From: Hawksworthiomyces lignivorus
Lineage: Eukaryota > Ascomycota > Sordariomycetes > Ophiostomatales > Ophiostomataceae
Assembly (NCBI GenBank): GCA_002917075.1
Contig: NTMA01000091.1
Location: forward strand, 62,001-126,000
DNA: 64,000 nt
Direction: 5' to 3'
The notes beneath the pieces were generated by a model. The model saw nothing but the letters and a program-made list of their open reading frames with translations, did no database searches and was not told where the DNA came from. Numbering within the stretch: the first letter of the stretch is position 1; each line of letters opens with the position of its first letter. The translations under genes were made by a program, and so were the position numbers. This document shows, in pieces, positions 10,806 to 22,143 of this stretch.

Positions 10806-13800
10806 GACACTGGCATTCGTCTCCATCCATGGGAATCTTGCCTTCCTTGAGACAATGGTTCTTTTTTCGCTTCTCCGCTGTACATACACTTTCTTCATTC
10901 TGGACTCAGGATAATCCTGAGATCCTTTATCACGACACATTTGCAATTCGAGCGCGGTCAAGGCCTATCATTCACGATGGGGAATAAAGTTTTTTTTTTT
11001 AGAGAGGAAGCCGCTTTGGTCCCTATTACAGTTCAGTTGGGGCAGGCTAATGAGAGAGTATGAAAGGCTAGGACAGTGATACTGTCTTCCATCACCTACC
11101 TACCGCTCAGGCTTTATTAACAGGACATATCTAAGGAGGGAGAGGCGTTTCGTGTTGTTTTCAGTTTTGACATTTTATACCTGTTTTGTGTGAACGATAT
11201 ATCTTTCTTGAAAAGTGCCAGTGTTCCCACGCACTTTTTTTTTTTCATTAACACAAATTCGCTGTTTTCATTCTTTCTTTTACTGATACCGTCTTTCTAT
11301 GTTTGTCAATCTCGTTTTTCACATATTTCCCTATATCACTCTGGAGTCTCACAAAGAACCACACAATATAGCAATACTAAATCCCAGCTGTGCATTTATT
11401 CACAATCCTCTAGTTCTTTTTTGCAGTGCCGAAATGAGTATGCGCATGCGTAAGATGGTAATATTACTCATTCCGTCTTATATGAACAAAGTCATGCACG
11501 CCGTAAACTATATGAAGAGAATTAATGATCTTATTATAGTTGTGCAAGGAGTAGCATAGTGCATCGCTCTTCTCTACATGGAGCATAGGACGACACTCCT
11601 ATAGAGACAAGAACGAAACGGCACAAACGCCTTAATGACGATGATTTATGATTGTTTCGTTGCCTTTTTTTTGTTCTTCCGGCGATCATCTACCGGTCTA
11701 TATCCCATCATTCTCTGCTCTCGAATGAACGGACTGAAATTTAACCGTGCACATCGCACGACTGGAATTTCTTGCATCTTTCTTTGGTTCGTGGTCTCCT
11801 TTCTTCAAGATATCTGGCCTTGGCACATTTTTCTTGTCAAAGCGTGCTCGTTTCTATGACCGATGGAACTGCGCAGACGAAGCGTTGAAAATAGAACAGC
11901 CCGCCCTGTGACAGCTGCATGCAGGAAGCGTGCAGAAGCTCCAGCGGCTCGTCGACCAATGAGCAGTTGGAACGTCGAAGGAGCAAAAAGGTGGATGTCT
12001 GCCTTCTGCTTACCGTACGATTAAAAATCTGTGAAAATGGACGGAAGATTCTTGTTTTACTATATGCAGCTTTGGTAGACGTATGCGGAATTGAGCAAAC
12101 AATCATGACACATTAAGCAAGGCCACGGTGTGAGGCATCGGCGTCGAGCGTCAGCTTTCGTGACAAAATGGCTTCAAGAGCATAGAGCTCATCATAAGAA
12201 ATAGCCACAGAAGACTTTCTTGCTATGAAGATAACAGTGTATCCGCGAAAACCATAGGAACCCATCCTAGCGACACTTGGAAAAAGAGACGCTCTGGATT
12301 CCCTCAAACGAGCGGGTTGTGTTTCAATTCTTCTAGCAATCTTTGTTCATGGCAGACCGTTACTGAGAAATAAAACAGCCAAATACATCCACCGACCTCT
12401 CTCCGTATCATCTTTCGACAATATGGCGGTGGTCGGGGAAGAGAACGACGTTGCGTAGAGAAAAGGAGAAGAGAAGAAAATTTGAAAGGAGAAAAGACAG
12501 CAAAATAAAAGTGAGCACTTGTTGTGGCGCATGTTGCACTAGCCACACATGATTTTCACGCAAACCAAATCGGTTGCCCTAGTCGACAATCTAATAATAA
12601 ATACCTTGCCGATGGAGCTGGGCTGTACGGAGTGTGCACCAACCGAAAATTAGCATCACACTACACGAAGGTAGATCGGTCACGACCGTCCTCTGTGTCC
12701 CTTTGGCCTGCTAAACGCAACCTCCTAGCGCAGACTTCTTATTCTTCACACATGTTTTTCATTTATATTATTTATATATTCTTTCCGTTATGTGTCACAA
12801 TAGTGAGAAAGCACAGAGTATTCCTCGATTTGTTTCTAGAAACAAATCTACAAACTGCCTCTCTGGTTGACGTTAGAATTTGCCGGCCTCATGAAGGCAG
12901 TAATGGATAGCGCGGCAAGAGTGAATCCAACACGAAGTGGTATACGCAGCAAGAAAGAATGGCAGCGGTCAACTGTGCCAAGCTGTCGAAGAATAGACCC
13001 CACCGCTGTCATACGTAGATTTTTCGTGTCCGATTGCTCCTCCCACCACCCTCCTAGCTTGCGACACCACATCCGTCTTTCCCCAGCTCCGAGAGGCCAT
13101 CAAGGTGCAAGACATTCTGTAAAGGAGGGGGTTCCAAATGAAGTCGGAAGAGGATATCACCCACGAGACCACATCCCATTAGTGGAAGTGGGGGGAGGCC
13201 AGAGAGATGAGGGCAAACCAAGGGAGCCACAAGTGCACGAACATGGAGTTGACGGAAGCTCCACTGCGCCGTTGCTGGTCTACTGGTTATATCTTTCAAC
13301 GTGACAATACAATACCCACATGGACGACATTAGGCGATAGCAATAGGTCTGCAGATTCACCACGGAGGCAGCACATCTCGTCTGTTACTCGCGTATCTCG
13401 AGTTGCAGAGTCCTCTACTCCTTGTACATGCATTAGATGAGAGAAGATGAGAACACGGCTCCTGTAAAAGACTGGTCGTGGGATACGATGAGCTTACCAG
13501 CTGAGGTCAGCAGTCAGCTGAAGAAAAGCTGAAGATGTGTGGCTACGGCGTAAATGAAGCCCTTCTGTGCAGCTGTCCATTCATGTGTACTTAATTGATG
13601 CAGTACATGTCGCTGTTTCAGAAAATGGATGGAAGAGTTTCTTGCCACTGGGCGCGGCTGAAGCCAAAAATGGGCGAGAGCCTTATACACGTGGGAGCGT
13701 GCTGGACGAATATTGGTTCAATCTGGTGGGATTTTTTTTGTGGTTCTTCTAAACACAATAAGGACCGAAATTCAGACCAAGCGACTTACACCAGGCCGAG

Positions 13801-14879
13801 CACTACTGTAAGCATATTGCGAGGCGATCTACGCCGTACAAACCACCACGTTGGGGCAGGTGGGCAAAATGACTGGGCGCAAATCGTTCAAATGGTCGTG
13901 TGTCCATTTCTGCGAAGCATTATTGCCTTCTTGTTTGTGCTTAACCTGCCCCCATTCTCGTCTCAGACGACCACTTGAGAGGGAGGGATGAGATGGCGTC
14001 TTATCTCGCCTCTATGCAGGGATGTATTTCATTTTTAAGTCTTTCCGTTTCCTTTCTTGCTGGAGTCGGAACAGTAGTGTTCATTCTTGTTTTGGCTGCT
14101 CTTCTTGGTCAGTTTTTTTTTCTTTTTCTTTGTGCGTGTGTGTGTCGGCTCGGATTTCTGACCGGCCAAATGTGTGAATGAGGGATTCATTCTTAAAGTA
14201 GAAAGGGCCCTTCTTTAACTCTCTTCATTTCTTCTTTGTCTTCCATCTCGCCTTCATCTCTCTCGAGACGTTGATTCTCTTCTCTCCCGCCTGTTGGTCA
14301 CCACATACGTCACCGCGCTGAACCCTGCGTCATTCAAATTCTTCTTAGTGGCTACCAGCACCGCAGCCCAGCCCTGCACGTGCCGCCGTTGCTACATTCC
14401 GCCCTGGTGCCTTGACGTGTACCAACCCAATACCAGCCAACAAATCCATTCCCTTGAAAATCTGCGACAGCTTTTCAGAGCGAAAAGCAGGGAATCGACT
14501 AGAATAAAAATCTTTCAACAATTGCCCAACCGTCACGAACAACGCCAACCGTGGGAGAAAGGAGCTTCGTGACAGGGTAGTAGAGGGTGAGGAAGAAAGG
14601 GAAGGGCCCCAGAGGAAAAGAAAATAAACATCAGTTTTTCTTCAACTTCCTTACACTGGCCTAGCTCTCACTCTTTTCGCCTTTCTCTCCAACCCTCATT
14701 CTTCAGAGACCCATTCGGCGGATGAATCGCATGAATCTCTAGGGATATTTTTTCTACTTGGGTTTCGACTTTCAACGCTCCTCTTGAGAATCTACCCAAA
14801 ACTCGTACTCCTTTTTTATTACGCCTACGTCACAAACGCGGTAAGCGTCTCGACTTTCGCGCTCTAGGAGAGGAAAGAC
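10806..14879. other. 4.1-kb intergenic region, no supported gene
   Basis: AT-rich just after the upstream stop and again around 11,150-12,850, with T-runs near 10,990 and 11,230. From about 12,850 to 13,450 the composition is more balanced, and ORFs of about 145 (plus) and 80 (minus) codons occur, but neither shows a family motif or consistent splice signals. From about 13,900 to 14,870 the plus strand is again T/C-rich, likely the leader of the endopolyphosphatase gene. Confidence 0.6.
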
Positions 14880-17312
14880 ATGGCATACTCAAGGACACGA
14901 CAACGGCAGCAGAAGCTGTCGCTATCGCGCCTACTTCCCCTGCTCCTGTGCAGCAGCAATGTCATCGCCAGCCCCTTAGGACGACTGCCGTCCATCTTTC
15001 CCACAGCGCGACAAGATCCATCACAGCGCGTTTTAGGCGGTGCGCCGGCCGACCCAGAAATTGCCCCACGGCGACTGCATGGCAAGTTCCTGCATATCAC
15101 AGGTAAGCTCCGAATGCTTGGCATCCGTACCCTCCTTCGGTCTTTATCTCCTACAGCGAAGTAGCTGCATGTTTAATATATATGCGCAAGGTTCTGTCTC
15201 CTGATAGCACACACAACATCAGCAAAAGCTAGAAACATTTTGCCTTTGGAGTTCATAGCCTTACTTTTTTTTGTTCTTCTCGCAATCTCTCGCTTGTCTA
15301 CCCCCGGTGCTTTCTGTAGATAACAATTTCCTAGCGTCACTTCTAACACAATCGCACGATTAGATCTCCATCCGGATGAATTTTACAAAGTCCATTCCTC
15401 CACTTCCGAAGAGGCAGCTTGTCACCGCGGCAAAGGTCCTGCCGGCACCTATGGTGCCGAGACCTCCGATTGCGATACTCCGTACTCACTCATTAACGCC
15501 ACTTTCGATTGGATCGCAGAAAACCTCCGCGATGATATTGATTTTGTCGTCTGGACTGGCGATAGCGCCCGCCACGACAGCGACGAGGAGATTCCCCGCT
15601 CCCCGGCACAGATCCAGAACTCCAACCAGTTCGTCGCTAATAAATTCGTCGATCTCTTCGAGGATCTATCCGGTCAGGGTTTGACCATTCCCATTGTCCC
15701 CACGTTAGGCAACAATGACATCCTCCCACACAACGTCTTGTTGCCAGGTCCCAACAAGTGGCTGAAGCGCTACACTGATATCTGGAGCCGCTTCATCCCT
15801 CAGGAACAGCGCCATTCTTTTGAATTCGGTGGCTGGTACTACGTCGAGGTGATTCCAAACCACCTCGCCATCTTCAGTCTGAATTCGCTGTATTTTTTCG
15901 ACCGCAATGCGGGGGTTGACGATTGCGTCAACCCTTCCGAGCCGGGCTTCAAACAGCTCGAATGGCTTCGCGTGCAGCTTGAATTCATGCGCGAGCGCGG
16001 TGTGAAGGCTATCTTGATTGGCCATGTTCCTCCTGCTCGCACCGATAGCAAACAGCTCTGGGACGAGACCTGCTGGCAGAAGTACACTCTCTGGTTACAG
16101 CAGTTTCGCGATGTGATTGTCAGCGGGCTATACGGACATATGAACATAGACCATTTCCTACTCCAGGACACCGAAGACATCAACTACGGACTCATCGGAG
16201 CCGCGGAATCCGACGTATGGGGAGAAGAATATGACGACGAGGGTGAAATCGACGAGGACAGCGCCGCCGAAACCCATATCCGAACGGCCATGGAAGACGA
16301 ACTGAACGCGAGCTCCACTGCGGATTATCTCCAAGAGCTGCGCGACGAGTGGGCAAAACTTCCCAAACCACAGGCTATGAATGTGGATGCCGAAGAGGAT
16401 GGTGTCCCTGATGTTGATGCAAGCGGAAAGAAGAAGAAGAAGAAGAAGAACAAGAAAGACAAGAAGAAGGGCCCGAAACTTTCTCGCAAATGGGCAGAGC
16501 GGTACCAGCTCTCTTTGGTGAGCCCTAGCGTGGTTCCCAATTATTTCCCTTCATTGCGGGTCATAGAATACAATATCAGTGGTCTGGAGGATGTCCCGGT
16601 ATGGGTGGATGGACCGAGCACTGTCCCTGTCTTGCCAGAAGACCAGCTGCCACCGATTGGCGAGGAGAAGAAGAAGGGGAAGAAGAAAGGCAGCAAGGAG
16701 TCGGGCAAGAACAAGAAAGGGAAGAAAGACCCCAATCTCACTGTGCCAGAAGGTCCGTCGAAAACTGCGACTCCAGGCCCGGCATACTCGCCACAGCTGC
16801 TTACCTTCCTCGGATACACCCAATACTTTGCCAATTTGACGCTCATCAACAATGATATGACTCTCAGCGTTGATGACCAGCAGGGTGGCGACGTCGAGGG
16901 CAACAAGTGGAATGAGGGCAAACACGGCGATAAGACGCCTCAGAAGCCACCAACGCCAGGCAAGTTTGAATACACTATCGAATACAGCACCTTCACCGAC
17001 AAGATCTATAGTCTCCCCGACTTGACTGTGAACAGCTTCCTAGAAATGGCCTACCGCATGGGGAAGAAAAGCAGCAAAAAGTCGGCCGAGACGATTGATG
17101 TTGACGGTGATCTGGCCGCAAAAGATGAAGCTTCTTCAGACGATACAAATGATTTTGATCATGCCGAGGAAGACGATAACTTTAACGGCGCAAAGAAAGG
17201 TGGCAAGAAGGACAAAAAGAAGAAAGATCAAAATGAGATCTGGCTCCACTTCTTGCACTATGCATTTGTTTCCTCTGTCGACAGGGAGGAGCTTCAGAAG
17301 ATGAGCCACTAA
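14880..17312 (+). CDS. PPN1: Vacuolar endopolyphosphatase (PPN1 type metallophosphatase)
   Basis: Exons 14880-15102 and 15364-17312 give 723 residues. Ppn1 is a type II vacuolar membrane protein that cleaves long polyphosphate chains internally. A hydrophobic signal-anchor lies at about residues 14-31 (SLSRLLPLLLCSSNVIAS). The calcineurin-like metallophosphatase motifs are in order: HITDLHPD (Asp75, codon split by the intron), GDSARHD (140-146), GNND (190-193), GHVPP (294-298) and GHMNIDHF (332-339). The C-terminal half has three lysine-rich tracts between blocks typical of the family, and the protein ends REELQKMSH. The 261-bp intron is long for this window but joins exactly at the conserved Asp and has a TTCTAAC branch site. 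Phosphate limitation may regulate it, but I see no clear PHO site. Confidence 0.93.
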
Positions 17313-18360
17313 AGCATATGGGAGAGACATTGGAAAGGGATTCAAGAGGGTGCATTTTTAGCCGGCGTCTGTTTTACTAGCTATTGCGATCATTTAGCGT
17401 CATTCATATGCTTGGTGTCTTTCTATTGCCATTTACGGAGTTGCGTGGGATAATGTGTCGGCCATACTCATCATGATTTTTTTGGGACCGGAAGTGCGAT
17501 TTATAAAGAGAGAGGATTTTTGAACGAAACAACATCGAAGTACACTGCATACAAGCACAAGCATTGGTTTACATACGTCTAGGAACATATGTCTGAGTCT
17601 CGAAGACTTGCACTTGCATTAAGAGCTCTATAATGAATTGGATACTTTTTATATTTTAATTTGATATACTATATCTCGCTGCCTGCCTCACTAGACCATC
17701 TGTGAACCGTGACGGAGTTGGGCCTGATGGCTAGGCGCATTCATCTCTAACGATTATAGATATTGTGAAGTCGGGGTCTATGTCCAAGTTAGTCATTTGC
17801 CACCAGTAGTGACGAGCGAATGCAGTTCTAATTGTACCCAGGCGTCGACGATCGCGTACAATTAAATGAAGACATACCAATTTGCGGGCTCTGACCTGGT
17901 GCACATTGCAAGTCATCTTAGCTTGACCTTTCTGGTTGACTCCTCTTGTAAACGGGGTTGTCGATATAGAAACGAAGCTCACTCTGATCTCGTTGTAACT
18001 GAGATACGGAAGTACGGGCCTATTTCGTTTTTATGATTTATGATTCTAAATGGAAATACATTGCATGGGCTCGCCTTTCTAAGAGTCCTATTCTAGCAAA
18101 AAAAATGTTGAATTTGGCATCCTCATACCGTTATCTTTTAACCTTACGACCCCTTATGATTATTTTAATTTCCTTCGCCTCAAATTCACTTGAGTGACGA
18201 CACCTTTTGGTAGAAGGCCGTCCAACAACGCGGCAAATGCCGCAGCAAAATCTCTGGCATAAACCCGAAACATAGGATATGCTACCGTCATTCTTCAAAT
18301 ATTTTCATAGAAGTCATGAATTTCTTCTCGTGGGCTGTCGCCTCCTATGCCAGACGAGCA
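17313..18360. other. 1.0-kb convergent spacer, PPN1 / GCV1
   Basis: AT-rich DNA between two converging genes, so it should contain only 3' UTRs and polyadenylation signals for both strands. T/A-rich stretches occur near 17,640-17,670 and 18,130-18,180. No coding sequence is supported. Confidence 0.7.
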
Positions 18361-19716
18361 CTACTCCCCCTTCCAGTACTTGGTCGGCACAAAGGGCATC
18401 TTGGTCACGACGGCCTTGCGGGTCTTGCCGCGCACGACGACGCCCAGCTCGGTGCCGGACTTGTGCAGGCCGTCCTTGACATAGCCCATGGCGATGTTCT
18501 TGCCCAGCGACGGGCTGGGGCAGCCGCTGGTGACGCGGCCGATGACGGCGCCGTCCTTGGCGTCGACAATGTCGGCGCCCTCGCGGGCGGGGGCGCCCTC
18601 GATGACGAGGCCGACGCGGCGGCGCGTGACGCCGACGCCGCCCTGGGACTTGGGGCGCAGCTGCTCGAGGATGGTCTCGGCGCCGTGGAAGGAGAAGTCG
18701 TTGCGGCGGGCCTTGGGGATGATCCAGGCGAGGCTGCCCTCGACGGGGGTGGTGGTGTCGTCGAGGTCGTGGCCGTAGAGGCACATGCCGGCCTCGAGGC
18801 GGAGGCTGTCGCGGGCGCCGAGGCCGGCGAACTGCAGGCGGTCGGGGGTGCCGGTGGCCAGCAGGGCCTCGGTGACGGCGACGGTCTCGTCGGGCGGGAT
18901 GGAGATCTCAAAGCCGTCCTCGCCCGTGTAGCCGGCGCGGCTGATGAGCAGCGGGCTCGACAGCTCGGCGGCGCTGGCGGAGCCGGGCCGCAGCTGCAGG
19001 CGGGCGTAGACGGAGCTGCCAAAGTGCAGGGCCGGCAGGTCGGCGGCGGCGCCCTCGACCAGGGCCTCGGCCAGGATGTCCTTGGCCAGCGGGCCCTGCA
19101 GGGCGACGAGCCCCCAGCCGGCGAGCTCCTCGTGGTGGACGGGGCCCGGCAGGCGCTTCAGCAGGGCCTCGTCGGCGAGCCAGCGCGCCAAGAAGGCGTC
19201 GTCCTTGTCGCGGCAGGCGGCATTGGTGACGACGTAAAAGTGCTGGGGCCCCAGGCGCGAGATGATGGTGTCGTCGACGATGCCGCCGCTCTCCCACAGA
19301 AAGGTGCTGAGGGTGCTGTGGTGCGCCTCCAGGCTGGCGATGCCCGAGGGCGTGAGGGCCTCGAGGAAGGCGGCCGCGCCGGCGCCCTGCACGTGGCGCT
19401 GGACCATGTGGCCGACGTCGAAGAGCGAGGCGTGGGTGCGGGTGAACTGGTGCGAGGCGCTGACAGACAGGCCGGCGTACTGGACGGGCATGTGGAAGCC
19501 GCCAAAGGGGACCATCTTGGCGCCGTGGGCGAGGTGAAGGTCATAGAGGGCGGTCTTGCGGAGGGGCTCCTCCTCCTTCGGCGAGGAGGACGAGGCGAAT
19601 CGTCTGGCGGGAGCGCTGAGCAGAGCCGGAGCTCGGAAAGGTGCACGAGCGGCCGGGCGAGCGGCCAAGCTTGTTCCCCGCACGAGGGCGGACTGGGCCC
19701 TTGCGAGGACCACCAT
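18361..19716 (-). CDS. GCV1: Aminomethyltransferase, mitochondrial glycine cleavage T-protein
   Basis: Single-exon ORF of 451 residues. The T-protein transfers the methylene group from the lipoyl-bound intermediate on H-protein to tetrahydrofolate, releasing ammonia, in the mitochondrial matrix. The first ~45 residues form an Ala/Arg-rich, acid-free presequence (MVVLARAQSALVRGTSLAAR, then PARRFASS). The mature part begins with the family block LRKTALYDLHLAHGAKMVPF. SLFDVGHM contains the conserved catalytic Asp, and AGYTGEDGFEISIP, LGARDSLRLEAGMCLYG and TSGCPSPSLGKNIAMGYV are hallmark folate-binding and C-terminal barrel motifs. GC at third positions is extremely high compared with neighbours, which creates a 479-codon antisense ORF that I regard as a shadow. 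The upstream region has repeated CGGCCG words and two CCAAT boxes. Confidence 0.95.
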   Translation of the reverse strand: MVVLARAQSALVRGTSLAARPAARAPFRAPALLSAPARRFASSSSPKEEEPLRKTALYDLHLAHGAKMVPFGGFHMPVQYAGLSVSASHQFTRTHASLFDVGHMVQRHVQGAGAAAFLEALTPSGIASLEAHHSTLSTFLWESGGIVDDTIISRLGPQHFYVVTNAACRDKDDAFLARWLADEALLKRLPGPVHHEELAGWGLVALQGPLAKDILAEALVEGAAADLPALHFGSSVYARLQLRPGSASAAELSSPLLISRAGYTGEDGFEISIPPDETVAVTEALLATGTPDRLQFAGLGARDSLRLEAGMCLYGHDLDDTTTPVEGSLAWIIPKARRNDFSFHGAETILEQLRPKSQGGVGVTRRRVGLVIEGAPAREGADIVDAKDGAVIGRVTSGCPSPSLGKNIAMGYVKDGLHKSGTELGVVVRGKTRKAVVTKMPFVPTKYWKGE

Positions 19717-21517
19717 TTTGTGAGAAAGACGGTGTTTGATGAGCTATCGCACTGAGCTTCTCGCAATTTCGAATCAATTGATGGCAACAGCTGATGCTGG
19801 CAGCCAATTGACACGTGCTGTTTACAGCAAGGCGACCGAACTAAGACAGCTCGTAAGAGGAATTGTATAGGCAGGAAGGAAGGGATGTGGTCCAATTGAG
19901 CTGCTGGATCTACAAAAGAGAGTGGGAAAGGAAACAAAACAAGGCTTCAGGTACCAAAAAATGAGATTTTGCAAACTCTCGGGCAAAAAAAGAACATCAA
20001 AACTAGACAATAACGGCCGACCGACTTTTCGGTGTATTTCTTTTTTTCTTTTTTTACTTCGTCACCGGCCGACTGGTTGCTGTGCTGTCTCGTCCCCCGC
20101 GAGAAACTCTTATCGATTGGATGCCCCGCCGATAGCCGAGCTAAAGTGCACGATTTCGGCCGTCCATTGGAGCGGCGGTGGTTCTATTTTCACAGCTGAT
20201 AACTGCCGCTTTGGGCATCATTACCAATTGTGGAAAGGCCTGTAGCATTAAAATACCGTTTTCACAGTATTAAAAGACGCAGCGGATCACAGTAGGGAGA
20301 AAGCCACAGTAGTGCCTGTCCCCATTATTTCCTCTATATGTGCAAGCTTCAGCGCGAAGAGAATATACGGATGACGCACATTGTTTAAATAAACTTTCGT
20401 TCCCCGGACCTTGGCTGGTTGCGCACAATGCCTGGTTCTTTTTTCGCCTAGTAAGAAATTTATCTAGACAAGCTTAAAAATGTTCTGATATGATGGAGCT
20501 TTGGTTGCAGGCGGTTTTAACCGAATTATGCATTTCTCTCCTACTAGCAAATGCACTGGTAGCTGCAAAGTATGGTCGTCAACGGCTCGAAGGAACCTCT
20601 AGCTATTAGTCTGTAAATAATCTAGCGAGAGATGCCAACATATGCTTCACGTCGTCCTTTTTCTCCTTCGCCTTTCTCCGTTTTGGCTTTTTCTCTCTCG
20701 CATTTTACCTTCTTTCACATTTCATATTTTGTCCTATTCTTAATTCTTCTGTTTTGTAACCTGTTTTTTTTCTGATTCTGTCACTCCTGTTCCGGTAAAA
20801 TTTGACATTTGGCCTGTAGGCTTTTTTTTTTTTTTTTATTTAAAAAGAGAATCAAGTTCCTCATGGCATGAGTGCAGTTCTTACCAGTTCTCTTCCGCAA
20901 AATCTCTTACAGTCTATAGATAAAAGTGCCAAAGACCAGATGCAGAGGAAAAAGAGAAGCTTACAAGATGGAAAGGTATATAGAAAGCAGCCAGGCGAGA
21001 CGTTGATTGAGAAGCTTGGTTTGAATGTTAAAGAAAGGAGTCAAAAGAACAATATGATGGCAAGAGATCGAGGATGGAAAAATCTGGCTATTGCTGTTCT
21101 GTTTTTAAGCAAAATAAAAACAATAATAAAACATTTGCTAGCGGATCTAAATCCAAAGAAACAAGAAAATGATAGTCCCAAACGCCCTCCCAAGAAACCA
21201 GCATCCGTTCCTTTTTCTACACCTAAATAGGGACAAAACCAACCGACTGGAAATTATGCTCGAGTGTTTCCCTACACGCCCTTGCTGCCGTTGTCTTTCT
21301 GATTTGGGTGTTCTTTGCCTGTCAGCCCAAGATCCGTGATCAACGTTCGAAAAAATGAACAGCCGCTCAAATGCGATATAAATTCAAAGTTGTGACAAAA
21401 AAGAATCGATGACAGAAATTCGGCAGTCGACAATCCATTTCTCTGAAGAGACCAGATTGAAGGAGGTCAACACGCCCGAGTATCTGCCCATCGCCATTTT
21501 ATTGGATCTTCGCCGGC
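19717..21517. other. 1.8-kb spacer: GCV1 promoter and AT-rich DNA
   Basis: The first ~450 bp is the promoter side of GCV1 with three CGGCCG words and two CCAAT boxes. Further right the DNA is AT-rich with a T-run at about 20,822-20,838. A 120-codon ORF (20868-21230, plus) encodes a lysine-rich peptide starting MSAVLTSSLPQNLLQ. It has no recognised motif and may be chance. The right end is the 3' side of the small minus-strand gene that ends at 21518. Confidence 0.6.
20014..20170 (-). promoter_or_regulatory. Clustered CGGCCG words and CCAAT boxes upstream of GCV1
   Basis: CGGCCGAC occurs at 20014-20021 and again at 20066-20073, and CGGCCGTC starts at 20157, all 300-450 bp upstream of the GCV1 start. 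Two ATTGG elements (20116-20120 and 20166-20170) read CCAAT on the gene's own strand, the site of the HAP complex. CGG/CCG triplets are typical of Zn2Cys6 regulator sites. The role is inferred from motif and position only. Confidence 0.45.
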
Positions 21518-21958
21518 TTATATCTTGAGCGGCCGGACATTGTTGTACGGACCACCCATCGCGGTACTACCGTAATGAGACGCCTTTCTAGACGAGTCCT
21601 TGGCGTGCTCGAGATCGTAGCGGTAGGTGGGTGGCTTACCAAGATCGGTCCACAGTTGCTTGGTCCAGTTCTTGAAAGCTTGAGACTTGGATGACGTGCT
21701 CTTCCGTTGTGGAGACGGAGAGTTCAGAGCCTTCAGGTCAGAGGGGGAGGAGGAGGCATATGAATAGGTCGATGCGGCGTCGCTCTGCTTTAGCGCAGAA
21801 GCGGCGGCCTCGTTCTTCTTTGGCATAGGGGATGAGGTTTCGCTGTGCTTGAGGATACCGAGAGTAGTTTCTCGGAAGTGTGTGGGGTAGGACGGACCAA
21901 CGACGGTCGGCATAGAGCTCAGACCTGTATGGAATTGACCACCTCTGAATTGAGACAT
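21518..21958 (-). CDS. Small Ser/Lys-rich protein of unknown function
   Basis: A 146-residue ORF without introns, starting MSQFRGGQFHTGLSSMPTVV. I do not recognise the family. The first 35 residues and the last ~45 (FKNWTKQLWTDLGKPPTYRY, ending NNVRPLKI) look ordered and non-repetitive; between them is a Ser/Ala-rich low-complexity linker. There is no signal peptide or membrane segment. A TATAAGTA element lies about 180 bp upstream of the start on the same strand, suggesting regulated expression. A 196-codon ATG ORF on the opposite strand overlaps only its first ~30 bp, and I favour the minus-strand gene because of its compositional character and promoter. Confidence 0.6.
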   Translation of the reverse strand: MSQFRGGQFHTGLSSMPTVVGPSYPTHFRETTLGILKHSETSSPMPKKNEAAASALKQSDAASTYSYASSSPSDLKALNSPSPQRKSTSSKSQAFKNWTKQLWTDLGKPPTYRYDLEHAKDSSRKASHYGSTAMGGPYNNVRPLKI

Positions 21959-22135
21959 GCTCGATATTTGGGGTTGAGTTTTGTTGAGTTAAAAATATCA
22001 AGAAGGGATGAAAGAAGTGAGAATCAGAATATAAGAAAACTGTATCTCTCTCTTGGTGAATGTATAGATGAGAAACTGTTGTTGTTTTTTGTTGTTGATG
22101 CCTGGACAAAAGGGAAAAGAAGGAGGCAGCTGCCT

Positions 22136-22143
22136 TACTTATA
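22136..22143 (-). promoter_or_regulatory. Putative TATA box for the 21518-21958 gene
   Basis: TATAAGTA on the minus strand, about 180 bp upstream of the ATG at 21958. Position and sequence fit a fungal TATA element; no transcript start is known. Confidence 0.4.

Noticed and set aside
12867..13304. 145-codon plus ORF and opposite minus ORFs
   Set aside because: No domain, no coherent splice signals, unbalanced residue use; could not support a gene on either strand.
18316..19755. 479-codon plus-strand ORF across GCV1
   Set aside because: Antisense shadow of a gene with very high GC3; the sequence is Gly/Ala/Asp-rich without motifs, while the minus strand has a full T-protein.
20868..21230. 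120-codon lysine-rich ORF
   Set aside because: AT-rich region, Lys/Asn bias follows base composition; mentioned within the spacer entry only.
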